A stretch of 64,000 nt of DNA, taken from contig CP136064.1 in assembly GCA_032622095.1 (NCBI GenBank), forward strand, positions 274,931,614-274,995,613, read 5' to 3'. Each line of letters starts with the position of its first letter. Position 1 is the first letter of the stretch. Source of the DNA: Siphonodentalium dalli (lineage: Eukaryota > Mollusca > Scaphopoda > Gadilida > Siphonodentaliidae). Shown here in pieces: positions 45,656 through 58,095 of the stretch. Both the position numbers and the translations under genes were made by a program. Below the pieces are notes generated by a model. That model was not told the DNA's origin. It did no database searches and was given only the letters and a program-made list of their open reading frames with translations.

Positions 45656-46003
45656 TATTAATACATTGGATAAAATGGTAGGATCTCATTTTTTATCATT
45701 ATGTGCGGTGTCTGACCCATATCACTCCTTGCATCCGATACTGTGCGTTGCGGTGGCTCTGTATATAGCGGCTCACCGGCGGGAAAACAGTTTTCACCAT
45801 CGCTCCGGGTTATATGTAAATTCACTCAAACAGACAAGCGATTGGGGGTGGCATTAACGCCACGCGAGAGGGCGATAACAAGACTGTTCTATTTTTTGGA
45901 AAATGTGGCCAATGTGCAAATAAAAAAATCATTTTATTGTACAAATCGGCCAAGTGTGTGATAACTGTAGACACTTTTCCGAATGCTTGTATATCTCTTT
46001 TAT

Positions 46004-46395
46004 CCCTTTACCCAACAAACCGGCCAAAACCGGCCAAATAAAGCTTCAATAGCCTAAAATATCTTCGGTCTGTCTCAATAGAACCATACAAATATGGATA
46101 TCATTGGAACCGGCTCATTGACCACATTGTGATGGTTACAGTTATGCCCTGTGCCAATGCATTCTCTTATATATGCGAGTCGACCATAGGTCGCCTCGCA
46201 TATATAAGAGAATGCATTGGCCTAACAAAAATCTTTTTTTAACACTTTTTACCATTTTTTCTTACATTCTTTAACAATTTTATAATTTTTAATGTGTTAA
46301 GCCAATGCATTCTCTTATATATGCGAGGCGACCTATGGTCGACTCGCATATATAAGAGAATGCATTGGCACAGGGCCCTTCTGTTGGGTAAAGGG
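46004..46395. mobile_element. TTAA-type double-hairpin MITE, family A
   Basis: The left flank is mutated to TTAT and the right flank is TTAA. Ends and both hairpins are intact. Confidence 0.87.
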
Positions 46396-46782
46396 TTAAA
46401 CAATGGCAACCAATCCTAGTTCAATATGCTCGCTTTTTATCGTAAAAGTCAGGCCAACATGAACGTCTATGGAGACATTCGCTATGAACATCTCAGAACA
46501 AGTTCGAAGGGTGCTATAAACGTACCCCAAATGTAGCCGAGTACCTCGACGGAAATTAAATTAAACACTTGATCCAAACATATACATTTAAAACATTTTA
46601 TTAAAATAAAAACAATCATTACAAATATGTCATCTACAAAAAGCCAAATATATTTCTAAACAAAATATGACGTTATTCGCACTCATATCTATAACTCTCT
46701 CGCCGCACACCATAACAATATAGATCTCATAACGAGAATGGAATCGCTTTTAAAGATGGATTATCTCTTCATATAATATAAA

Positions 46783-46948
46783 GTCATTATACAATGTTGT
46801 GTACAGTATGTGTTTTTCTTGTACGAGTCCAGGTTGTGGCGAAAAGTCATATTGGACACGCAGTGTCGAGTCCAATATATATGACTTTTCACCACACCGT
46901 GGACGAGTACAAGAAAAACTCATACTGTATACAACATTGTATAATGAC
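46783..46948. repeat. Hairpin of ~166 bp
   Basis: GTCATTATACAATGTTGTGT pairs with its complement at the right end, and TGTTTTTCTTGTACGAGTCC pairs with the inner right arm, with about 90% matching by eye. Related half-sites (AGTCCAATATGACTTTT) lie at 47205-47250. Confidence 0.75.
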
Positions 46949-46949
46949 A

Positions 46950-47575
46950 TTTTTATTATCCATCTGTATGTTTACCAAAATTTTGGGAATAAAACTGTTG
47001 TTGCTATTTTTTTTATTTATCGGCACTTAATTATCTACAAAAGCCTGTATTTCATCATCAGAAAGCATGATTTGTAACAGTAAACACGGAAGTGGAAACA
47101 AACTCAATGCGGAAGTGAAACGCCTGTCAATCCACCAGTGTTGCGCGCGCGCACCCTTTCACCGATTCATTTCGCAATAGAGTTAATTCGTGACGTCACG
47201 GAGTCCCGATAAAAAAGTTATATTGCACACGTTGGAGTCCAATATGACTTTTTCCCGGATTATCAGGTGACGGCTTTTGCCCAATCAGAAATAGTGTTAG
47301 TTAAGGGATGCATAATAACAAGTTTTATATTGATTCCCGGTTATAAAATAATACATATCAATCGAAGACCAGCCGGGAAACGCTTCTATCGATTAATATT
47401 TATTTTATTTCGAATATTTCTGGTATAAACATGTGTGATCGTTTATCCAACGACCAATATTTGATTGTGTAATTTTGTCATAAATAAACTTTAGACTCAT
47501 CATTGCGTATAACTATGGAATAAAACAAATAATACAAACAACTATTCTGGGATAAATGACGTTTAGAAATTAACA
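46950..47575. other. No gene seen
   Basis: AT-rich intergenic DNA with short GCGC-rich stretches near 47140. Nothing was recognised. Confidence 0.4.
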
Positions 47576-47585
47576 ATGGGAGAAC

Positions 47586-48068
47586 TGTTATAATCTATAT
47601 AGCTATCTTATATCACCTGAACTGTTATAATCTATATAGCTATCTGATATCGCCTGAACTGTTATGATCTATATAGCTATCTGATATCGCCTGAACTGTT
47701 ATGATCTATATAGCTATCCGATATCGCCTGAACTGTTATGATCTATATAGCTATCTGATATCGCCTGAACTGTTATGATCTATATAGCGATCTGATATCG
47801 CCTGAACTGTTATGATCTATATAGCTATCTGATATCGCCTAAACTGTTATAATCTATATAGCTATCTGATATCGCCTGAACTGTTATGATCTATATAGCT
47901 ATCTGATATCGCCTGAACTGTTATGATCTATATAGCTATCTGATATCGCCTGAACTGTTATAATCTATATAGCTATCTGATATCGCCTGAACTGTTATGA
48001 TCTATATATCTATCTGATATCGCCTGAACTGTTATGATCTATATATCTATCTGATATCGCCTGAACTG
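47586..48068. repeat. 37-bp satellite, 13 copies
   Basis: The unit is CTGAACTGTTATGATCTATA followed by TAGCTATCTGATATCGC. The copies differ at only a few positions. Confidence 0.93.
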
Positions 48069-48147
48069 TCTGTTCTAAAATAGTAACACATATATGTCCC
48101 GCTAAAATAATCGCATTATATAAGAAATTGTTCGAAATATAATCAAT

Positions 48148-50215
48148 ATTAATAAATAGTAGCGTTTCCGTGTCTTCAATTCATATTTTTTATTTCTGTA
48201 CCACGAAACTATATATCACTTGTTATATACAGAAATATAATCAATATTAATATAACAATAACATGATTTTTGAGGGCGTTATGGTTTATTAACGGCCCGG
48301 CTGGAATGATTAACAGCCCAATGGCCTATTAGCGGCCCGAGACGAAGTCGAGGGACGCTAATAGGCCCGAGGGCTGTTAATCATTCCAGAGGGCCGTTAA
48401 TAAACCATAATGCCCGATGAAATTATGTTATTACTATTATTACCACAGTTTTGGACATTTGACCCATTTGAGGATTTAGTGGAATAATGAAGTAGATTAA
48501 GAGAGAAATATTTTCAAGAACATTTAAATTTGATACCATTTGACTTGTCAGCTGACACGGACTGACGGAGTCTCGAAAATAGGACAGGGGAAAACCCAGT
48601 GCTCATTGGAGACGAGTAACAACCAATGAGAGGTTGACAGCTAAAATTATCAATGCATACTTACGCTTGATACAATAATTCAATCATATAGCGTGAATTC
48701 CAATCATAAAACCATTATAGTGTCGAGGAAATCGGATACATCTTCCCATTATTTTCTTGAAATAACCACGCCAGATCGGAAGTTGAAGAGACGTAACTCT
48801 CGCGATAATAAACGAGATCTATAGTTTCCGGGCGGCGGGCCGATATTGAACTAGGCTTCTCATTATCGGCCCGCGGCCCTCTGTTTGGTAACAATACGCT
48901 ATTTGGAACGCCCCGAAAAACATTATCAGTGGCCTAGAGAACGCCCTATAAAGTGGTAATAATAAATAGTAGCGTTTCCGGGTCTTCAATTCATATTTTT
49001 TATTACTGTACCACGAAACTATATATCACTTGTTATATACCGAAATATAATCAATATTAATAAATATTATTACCACTTTATAGGGCGTTCTCTAGGCCAT
49101 TGATAATGTTTTTCTGGGCGTTCCAAATAGCGTATTGTTACCAAAACAGCGGGCCGCGGGCCGATAATGAGAAGCCTAGTTCATTATCGGCCCGCCGCCG
49201 CAAACTATAGATCTCGTTTATTATCGCGAGAGTTACGTCCCTTCAACTTCCGATCTGGCGTGTTTATTTCAAGAAAATAATGGGAAGATGTATCCGATTT
49301 TCTCGACACTATAGTGGTTTTATGATTGGAATTCACGCTATATGATTGAATTATTTTATCAAGCGTAAGTATGCATTGATAATTTTAGCTGTCAACCTCT
49401 CATTGGTTGTTACTCGTCTCCAATGCTGGGTTTTCCCCTGTCCTATTTTCGAGACTCCGTCAGTCCGTGTCAGCTGACAAGTCAAATGATATCAAATTTA
49501 AATGTTCTTGAAAATATTTCTCTCTTAATCCACTTCATTATTCCACTAAATCCTCAAATGGGTCAAATGTCCAAAACTGTGGTAATAATAGTAATAACAT
49601 GATTTCATCGGGCATTATGGTTTATTAACGGCCCTCTGGAATGATTGACAGCCCTCGGGCCTATTAGCGTCCCTCGACTTCGTCTCGGGCCGCTAATAGG
49701 CCCTTGGGCTGTTAATCATTCCAGCCGGGCCGTTAATAAACCATAACGCCCTCAAAAATCATGTTATTGTTGTAGTAGCGTTTCCGGGTCTTCAATTCAT
49801 ATTTTGTATTTCTGTACCACGAAACTATATATCACTTGTTATATACCGAAATATAATCAATATTAATAAATAGTAGCGTTTCCGGGTCTTCAATTCATAT
49901 TTTTTATTTCTGTACCACGAAACTATATATCACTTGTTATATACCGAAATATAATCAATATTAATAAATAGTAGCGTTTCCGGGTCTTCAATTCATATTT
50001 TGTATTTCTGTACCACGAAACTATATATCACTTGTTATATACCGAAATATTATCAATATTAATAAATAGTAGCGTTTCTGGGTCTTCAATTCATATTTTT
50101 TATTTTAAACCACGAAACTATATAACACTTGTTATATACCGAAATATAATCAATATTAATAAATAGTAGCGTTTCCGGGTCTTCAATTCATATTTTTTAT
50201 TTTATACCACGAAAC
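48148..50215. repeat. ~98-bp satellite, 7 or more copies, interrupted
   Basis: The unit contains TAGTAGCGTTTCCGGGTCTT, TCTGTACCACGAAACTATAT and CACTTGTTATATACCGAAAT. Copies start at about 48156, 48967, 49773, 49871, 49969, 50067 and 50164. The array is broken by the two arms of the large inverted repeat, and exactly one unit forms that repeat's spacer. Confidence 0.9.
48254..49771. mobile_element. 1.5-kb inverted repeat with ~710-bp arms
   Basis: Left arm 48254-48964 and right arm 49064-49771 are reverse complements with only scattered differences. Each arm contains its own hairpin (48271-48421 in the left arm, around TATTAGCGGCCCGAGACGAA) and a second small palindrome around CGGGCCGATA. The spacer is one 98-bp satellite unit. 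It could be one foldback element or two opposite insertions of a ~700-bp element with GAGGGCGTTAT / TAGGGCGTTCT ends. No coding frame was seen. Confidence 0.88.
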
Positions 50216-50340
50216 TATATATCACTTGTTATATACAGACATAGTCCATCTTTAAACTATATATCACTTGTTATATACAGACATAGTCCATCTTTAAACT
50301 ATATATCACTTGTTATATACAGACATAGTCCATCTTTAAA
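50212..50340. repeat. 42-bp tandem repeat, 3 copies
   Basis: The unit AAACTATATATCACTTGTTA continues TATACAGACATAGTCCATCTTT. It reuses part of the adjacent 98-bp satellite, so it is probably a derivative of it. Confidence 0.88.
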
Positions 50341-50344
50341 GGCG

Positions 50345-51940
50345 CGGATGAAATTCGCGGAGGGTATACTTTTAAAATAGTCACACATGTTAAAAATGCC
50401 ATACAACGAAAGAATATTAAAATATAGACATATTTTGTTCTAATAGTATGTTATTGCCAATTCCGTTCGCTTTGTTATGTAAACAAATGCCAGGTTCTGT
50501 AACGGTTTTGTCTACATAACAAAGCGCACAAACTTGACAATAAAATAATATTTACGCGATATCTATGATTGGTATAAGAACAATGTATGTCTATATTTTT
50601 ATATTCTTTCTGTTTATGGCGGTTTAACGTTTTACATAGATCAACGTGCAACCTCATCACATGTTTCATACATATTCTGACAAATCAAAGTCCTTTGGGA
50701 CGAACTGCCCGAAAATGTGACAGAAATACGTGCCAGCGTATATTTAAAAAAGCCCATAGTGCCCCATACCTTGATTGCGCACGCGCATGCATGGAGTGTA
50801 ATGCAAGCAGTAAATTTGATAAAGTGTGCATATTATATATGAAATAGCATATAAAAACAGCTTTAATGTTAGATCATGCCAGCGATTACACGATCTCTAC
50901 TATGGATAACACCGGTAGAGATGACCAGTTCTGACAGGGAACTGTATATAAAATTGAACAAACAATACATGGAATATATTTATTTTTTAATACTTGTTCC
51001 TTAATAATCTACTTCACATTAGGGGTGGTCCCAGCTCGAGAATGCATGTATTTGTGCGTGACTTTTTTTTCGTAAAAACATTGAATTAATTACCCGGGAG
51101 AAATTCCATAATTGTAAGCGACGCAAAGCAAAATGGCTCACAATGTCAGTTAAATCATGAAATTTCGAGTTGGGATCTTCACCTATAGTACACCATTAAG
51201 TAACAAGTATTATCTAAGAAATTAACATATTTTTATGCACTGTTTTTTTTTTGCTTGTTAAAGGTACGGTTGGCCTTGTCGGTGGGTATCCTGTGAAAAT
51301 ATTTCTACCCGTCAAAAACCGCCACAAACAGAAAGAACATCAAAATGTAGACAGACTTTGTCCGTATATAAATAAGAAATATCGCATAAACAGTATGTTA
51401 TTCTCATATGTTTAACCATTGTTATGTAAACAAAAGCATAAAAAGTAACTTTTCTGGTGTTTGTTTATATTATGATGGTAAACATAAAGAGCGTTCTTTG
51501 TTGGTGAATTCCTGATATGGAACTAATAAAGAGCGTTTATGCCATTTGTGTGTGATTAGCCAGTGGCACTGTGCTGTCCTCTGTAACCAAATCAGGCTCT
51601 TGCTTAGGTAAAATATATTAGGTATTTATGATAACATGCGGTTTACGCGATGGTCATGGTATATATGAACGAAACTATATGCGTTTTAATGTTTTTTTCT
51701 GTTTACGGTGTTTGGAACAAATACGAATATTTTCGACAATTAAGGCCTCACGTGCCTTTAATGCCATACACTTCCCTGCCACATCATCCAAACATTCACA
51801 GGTATTGTACTGATGCAATATGATCTCTATGGGCGTTGCTAGGGTACAGATGCATGGCATGATCTACTTCACAGTATATTCCCCGTCTGATTTGACACCA
51901 TATTTGTCAATATTGCCTTCATTAATTTTCTACTTACCGG
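50345..51940. repeat. Diverged repeats, no gene seen
   Basis: Positions 50870-51240 match the host repeat around the family C MITE (AATTAATTACCC, GAGAAATTCCATAATTGTAA). A similar module recurs at 51790-51900. No conserved exon was recognised. Confidence 0.45.
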
Positions 51941-51944
51941 GAAT

Positions 51945-52745
51945 ATAATGAAAGTGAATGACACTGAAGATCAACTTGTACAGGGGCGAATGTCAAATGT
52001 TACAGTTAATGGGGCGATAAAGAATGCGGAATGTTGGTATGTCTATGTAATACTAAACACGCAACGGATTAGTCATAAACAGAGTAATATCCAAGATGGC
52101 CGCTGGCCACAATGTTTTAAACATAATTCGGAAAAAGGGAGGCTCCCGATTATCTTTATGGAGTTTGATAATGTTCGGATGAGGGATGTGACATGTAGGG
52201 TGTATACTAAAGGGTTTATTTATGCAAGGAGTAAAATTCAAGATGGCCGCCATTTTTTTATTTTAACGAATTTTGGAAAACAATGGAGGCTCCCATCTAG
52301 AGATTACCCCGAGGATCCGTTTGGTGAAGATCGGATGAGGGATGTGGTCTGTATGGTGTGCCAGATGATTTAGTCGTGTAAAGAGTAAAATCCAAGATGG
52401 TTGCTGGCAGCCAACGTTTTTCATCGAAAATCATTCACATTTGACAGCTCCCGTATAAAGGTGATCCTAAACATGCCTGTAAATTTTCAGAACATTTTTG
52501 CAATAAATGCGGGCTGCAGGTTGAGCCGATGGATTCAAATTTGATATACAAGATGGCTGCTGAGGGTCATGTTTTTAAACGAATTTCGGAAAAAAAAGGG
52601 AGACCCCATCTAGAGGTCACCTCGAAAATCCATATGACGTTTGGTGACGGATGAGAGATGTGACCTGTAGGGTATGCTAGCTGAAATTGTTTACAGACGG
52701 ACGACCAACCCATGGCAATAGCTCAAACTTGACTTTGTCAAGTTG
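51945..52745 (-). repeat. 'gccatcttggattttactc' repeat region, inverted
   Basis: AATCCAAGATGGCCGC, AGGGATGTGACCTGTAGGG and GATCCGTTTGGTGAAGATC recur in units of about 150-290 bp. It is the same family as 36400-37530 in the opposite orientation. Confidence 0.55.
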
Positions 52746-55080
52746 AGCTAAAAAGGAGAGCTACCGGCAATCGTAGTGTGTATGGCACAGTCATCGCGAA
52801 TATCCACAATAAACACCCATCACATTTACATTGAAAATGAGAAACAGCTATCAGAATTGAGAACACTCTTTATACCATATTCCGCTTTTGGGCGACGGTA
52901 TCATAAACGCTCTTTATTAGAGACGATCACGTACAGATGGTGGTTTTATGGTTTCAACTAGGACAGTCTTGGCACCAGCAGAAAGCCCCACTCAATTTTA
53001 CAAAACTTAGCGCCAAGGACCAGGACATTTCTCCGTTCTGCTTGGTCTATAAACCAAGGTTTGGTGTTGATTGTGAAATGATCAGCTGCATAATCGTTGG
53101 TGATCAACACTGCCGGCACGGTAGTCATCCTCAGGACTGGAGCCAATTACAATTACTTTTCGTAGTATGTTCTCAAATACGTATTATTTTCTTAATTACC
53201 GATACCATTACTCAATATTTGCCGAGGAATTAATTATAATTTCAATTACTTGTTTATGTAATTGTTCTATTACAATTTTTGTTTCAAGTTTCATGGAAAT
53301 GTTACTAACATGGAATATTAATATTCTTGTTTTAGTATGTTTAGTAGGTAATATCAAAACTTTAAAGGACAAAATATTACTTATACTAGTATATCGTTAT
53401 TACACCGGAGCATCATAAATTCACTTGAGCGTTTCATTCTTCACAGAACCAGCAACTAATCACAATTACCAACTACCCCAACCCTGGTCACCAATGATTA
53501 TGTGGTCCTGCTAATGTGCCATGGTGTTGGTAGGGCAACATTATGCCTATTGTCATTTTTTCCGACCTTTGACTAATTTAACAATTCGAGGATAATTCAT
53601 TTTATGCAAAAACATTCAATAACATACATGTTTATATAGTAAAACATTCAATAACTTACATGTATATATAGTAAAACATTCAATAACATACATGTATGTA
53701 AATAGCAAAACATTTCAATAATTGCAGTGTCGGTTGTGGCAAACAACCATTGCCGAGATGGGTGTTTGCGAAAAGAATTGCTATGGTGCTGGTAGGACAA
53801 ACTGATGCCGCTACGAAGGAGTACCGTTGTGTTTTCTGAACTGTAACTTTCGCGGCGTTTAAATTGAGAAAAAGCCGGTGTCTGTATGAAACGTTAAATA
53901 ACATATACATTTTTGAATAAAATAAATAATGGCTGCGCTGGGGTTTGCAAAACGACGCGAATAGCCATCTTAATTATAGTCGATTTGCAACAACTAATAT
54001 GACCAGTATTAAAATATTTCGCAATATATATTTTATTGAACAGTTGATACACATAATGGCTTTTCCTGGATATATCCTGATTCTCCGAACACCGCGAAAA
54101 TGATAACTTCAGGAAAAATAACGGAACTTTTTCTTAACAGCATCAATTTTCCCTAACATCATCATAGCAATTCAGCATGACCCACCAGCATCATATCATA
54201 TTAGCAGGACAACTTGACCAGGGATGATGTAGTTTGAATTCGAAGGGTGTAAAATTGCGCAAATAAGCGGTATCTTGTTTGACAAATGTAAACGGGCACT
54301 AGCTTTTCGCCGACCAATGTAAACGGGTATATGTATACTAGCTTTTAATTTCAATGCATCTACTAATTTGAAGATGGATCTCTAAAGTGGAATAATTAGT
54401 TTTTGAACACATTTCCATGACTACCAATGTTGAAACAAGCCATCCCTGCGCAAAGTCAACGCGATTATAGGTATTCTCGTAATCCATATTGTTTACAATA
54501 GTCACATTTCGCATATAATAATGATCTACTAGGAATCACTGAACTAAATGGTTTCACCATATAGACAACAGTGTTAACGTTTCAGACAAATTCACTGAAT
54601 TGAAGCTTGCAGGCCGTTTCAGTGATGTTTACCCAGCTAGATTGACACCATCTAATCACGAACATGCAAGAAAACCCATAGCTCACGTGTTTACTTTTTA
54701 AAAATAAACCCCCAAGTGTACGACAGGGCTATCCCACAACCAAATTTAAAACCCGAACTACAGCAGCCAGTTAAATACATTTCCCACTCACAAAAATCCA
54801 TTCCCCCATTGATTCACGAGTTTAAATTATTGAGATATATGGTGTACAAATCAAATAAACGAGATTTCATCCTTTAATAATGTGTCGCAGGTGAAGGCCA
54901 TTCTTCATTACTTTCACCTCTAGCATTCCACGGTGCACTCGCTCCCCGTCTCTGGAACACATTTTAGCTCCCTGATTCCACTGCTGATACGAATTACAAA
55001 TAGGGTACTACGTCACTAGAATTTGTGCTCTTTCCCTCGGTTGTCGTTTTGCCATATCCGTATAGTTACGATTACGGTTT
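52746..55080. other. Intergenic, no gene seen
   Basis: It contains a 32-bp tandem repeat (AAAACATTCAATAACATACA..., about 3 copies, 53607-53710). The frames present show no recognisable protein motifs. Confidence 0.4.
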
Positions 55081-55088
55081 CGGGTTAA

Positions 55089-55478
55089 CCCTTTACCCAT
55101 CAGAACGGCCCTGTGCCAATGCATTCTCTTATATATGCGAGTCGACCATAGGTCGCCTCGCATATATAAGAGAATGCATTGGCTTAACACATTAAAAATT
55201 ATAAAATTGTTAAAGAATGTAAGAAAAAATGGTAAAAAAAGATTTTTTTTAGGCCAATGCATTCTCTTATATATGCGAGGCGACCTATGGTCGACTCGCA
55301 TATATAAGAGAATGCATTGGCACAGGGCATAACTGTAACCACCACAATGTGGTCAATGAGCCGGTTCCAATGATATCCATATTTGTATGGTTTTATTGAG
55401 ACAGACCCAATATAATCAGATAATTTAGGCTGTTGCAGCTTTATTTGGCCGTTTTTGGCAGGTTTGTTGGGTAAAGGG
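55089..55478. mobile_element. TTAA-flanked double-hairpin MITE, family A, opposite orientation
   Basis: TTAA lies on both sides (55085-55088 and 55479-55482). The spacer reads as the complement of the other copies, so this insertion is reversed. Confidence 0.88.
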
Positions 55479-55482
55479 TTAA

Positions 55483-55955
55483 ATACAAAACTCAAACCCA
55501 TCATATTGTAATCCGTTCGAGATCGTCCCTCTGGTCCTGAATGTGGGAGTTAATTCCGAGCTTGTGTCTGTCCTTCAATGTTTATTGTAATCGCCATTTG
55601 TCTTAGTGATAATCAAATCATTCGTCACCGTGCCGTTAAACTCGAGAATCTTGCGAAACACTAACTGCTATATATTATATAACACAATAAAAACATAATT
55701 AAGTACAAAATACTCACGACAAACATAACCATATGACATCATGACATTACTGCGAGTGATAAGAAGTTTGACTCATAGTCGCCAATTATGTGAAATTATT
55801 GTTGGACCCTCCGAAAAAATTGCGACTGCCATTAGATATTCGTAATTCGTATCAGTAGTAGTTCGCTATGCGAAAATATTTAGCCGTCGGCATTGACATT
55901 TGGGGCAACAATTCCAGAGTAAAGAATATTTATAAAAGCCATAGGCTTATACCCA
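55483..55955. other. No gene seen
   Basis: AT-rich intergenic DNA without recognised features. Confidence 0.4.
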
Positions 55956-55959
55956 TATA

Positions 55960-56345
55960 AAAATCCCCCTTGGTGTCACCTTGGTGAAACCATGGTTTCA
56001 CCAAGGTACCACATTGGTTCGCCATGGTGACATCTTGGTTCACCATGGTGGTAGCACAGTAAAGTGGCATCACGGTGAAAACACCACGGTGGTACCAAGG
56101 TGGTATCACGGTGGTAGCACAGTAAAGATTTTGTACCAAGGTGAAACTATGGTGGCACCAAGGTGGTACCACGGTGGTAGCACACTAAAGTTTTTGTACC
56201 AAGGTAAAACCATGGTGGCACCAAACCCGACCAAGGTATCACCACGGTGGTAGCACAGTAAAGTTTTTCTACCAAGGTGAACCATGGTCTCACCAATTAT
56301 AACCACGGTGGTATCACAGCACCAGTGAAGTTTTCAATCAAGGTA
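55960..56345. repeat. Degenerate 'accacggtggtagcacagtaaag' array
   Basis: About five ~65-bp units combine near-palindromic ACCATGGT, ACCAAGGT, ACCACGGTGGT and GTAGCACAGTAAAG blocks. A weaker relative lies in DAP1 intron 2 (7680-7855). Confidence 0.75.
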
Positions 56346-56756
56346 CCACTATTACATTTCAATTTGACCTTCAACCACAATGCTATTTACCATGTTGTGG
56401 GTCTCGTGCATCTACAATGGTATTTACATGCTTCGATTAATTTATTATTTACAATATATACAATGGTATATGGTGAGTCATTAATTGTTTATAACATGCT
56501 GCCATATTGTACCAATGTACGTAGCTTGTCACAGTATACATGTAGCAGGTTTACATACTACAGCATGGCTTGTTATCCCATCCTCATTTGAACTGTTTGT
56601 TTTTCTATGTACACATTGTCAATGGGATCTTGTATTTTTCTCTTGTTCAAATAAATATATTGTGTAAATGCACTAATAATTATAATCGTCGATGGTCATT
56701 TTTGCGAAACTAATTATTGACCCGACAAAAACCTTACGACGGCGAATATATGTAGA

Positions 56757-57150
56757 ATATACGCATAGTGTTTCTGAATAACAAATTTAATCCACGAGTG
56801 GGATTGGCGATTTAGACCACGAGCTGCAGCGAGTGGTGTAAATCGCCAATCCCACTCTTGGATTAAATTTGTTATTCAGAAACACTATGCGTATATTTTG
56901 TTTATGCCACGATCTTTACAATGCGATGGATAAACACTTTTCCGTTCAAATTGTATGGAGAATGTTTAATCCACTCTGCGAAGTTTCTGCCACGATCTTT
57001 ACAATGCGATGGATAAACACTTTTCCGTTCAAATTGTATGGAGAAAGTTTAATCCACTCTGGGAAGTTTATGCCACGATCTTTACAATGCGATGGATAAA
57101 CACTTTTCCGTTCAAATTGTATGGAGAAAGTTTAATCCACTCCGCGAAGT
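56757..57150. repeat. Hairpin followed by three 84-bp tandem repeats
   Basis: 56757-56896 is an inverted repeat (ATATACGCATAGTGTTTCTG paired with its complement around CACGAGCTGCAGCGAG). It is followed by three units of TTTACAATGCGATGGATAAA, CACTTTTCCGTTC and GGAGAAAGTTTAATCCACTC. One diverged unit of the same kind is at 1190-1262 in the first foldback element. Confidence 0.8.
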
Positions 57151-57265
57151 TTAATCAACAGTATAGTAGGCACGTTTAATCAACAGGTGTAAAATTTAAA
57201 CAGATGGCTTTATTTATATAGTAAGATAGGCGATCGCGGTATAAATGTAGTTAAACGTATGGTCC

Positions 57266-57710
57266 AAGCGTCAGCTGAGGCAAAGTGTCATCCGGAGAGG
57301 GAATTTATAGCACCTATATTTTCTTGTGGACAGATAACTGAAGTTGCGCGAAAAACAAAAAATTCGCGAAATGTAATTCGAACGAACATGACATCACGCA
57401 TATCTAGAACTTGGCGTTGTTGTTAATTTCTTTTAAGAAAGCAATCGATTACAAACTAGTGTATGACAAAAAAGATCGGAGATATTTTCTCTTTTTGTAG
57501 TTTTATAAATAAAAAAATAGCCCATTTTCCAAAAATGACATAAATGTAGGGTTAATTTCTTCAGATACTCAGCTGTATACAAAACAAAAAACGCGTCCTA
57601 TATTACGTATATGCTAAAACCGGATAGTGAAACTTCAGTTACCTGTCTATAAGAAATTATAGGTGCCATAAATTGCCTCTCCGGGTGACACCATGCCTCC
57701 GCTGACGCCT
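57266..57710. repeat. Inverted-repeat element near the GPCR 3' end
   Basis: The left arm (AGCTGAGGCAAAGTGTCATC ... AATTTATAGCACCTATA) pairs imperfectly with the right arm at 57612-57710. Part of the right arm is repeated at 57738-57800. Confidence 0.6.
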
Positions 57711-58095
57711 GCCTCGACTAGTAGTCGTAACTGAGATATTATAGGTGCCATAAATTGCCTCTTCGTGTGACACCATGCCTCCGCTGACGCCTATTAGTCG
57801 TAACTGCTAAACGCGAGTATAAAGGTTCACACTGACCGGAAAATACTTTTGGCAAATTTTCTAAAATTTGTTTGCTGATTGTTTGTTTCTGCTGATTACG
57901 TGTAACGCAATAGGGATTTTATAGAGATCTGATCATAATTTGAGAGCTGTTTGCTGACTATAGTGTTAAACTTTTTGGCCTACAAGTTTGACCACATTAA
58001 ATTTTCTTTGGCCATTTTCGAACAAGTGGCCACTGTGCAATTTAGCAACCGAAAGCGTGAACATTGTGAGTTTGCGAAACCTTTTCAGTATATTT

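Noticed and set aside
52937-53418. Overlapping small frames suggesting a gene
   Set aside because: No signal peptide, domain or splice context is convincing. The composition matches the intergenic background.
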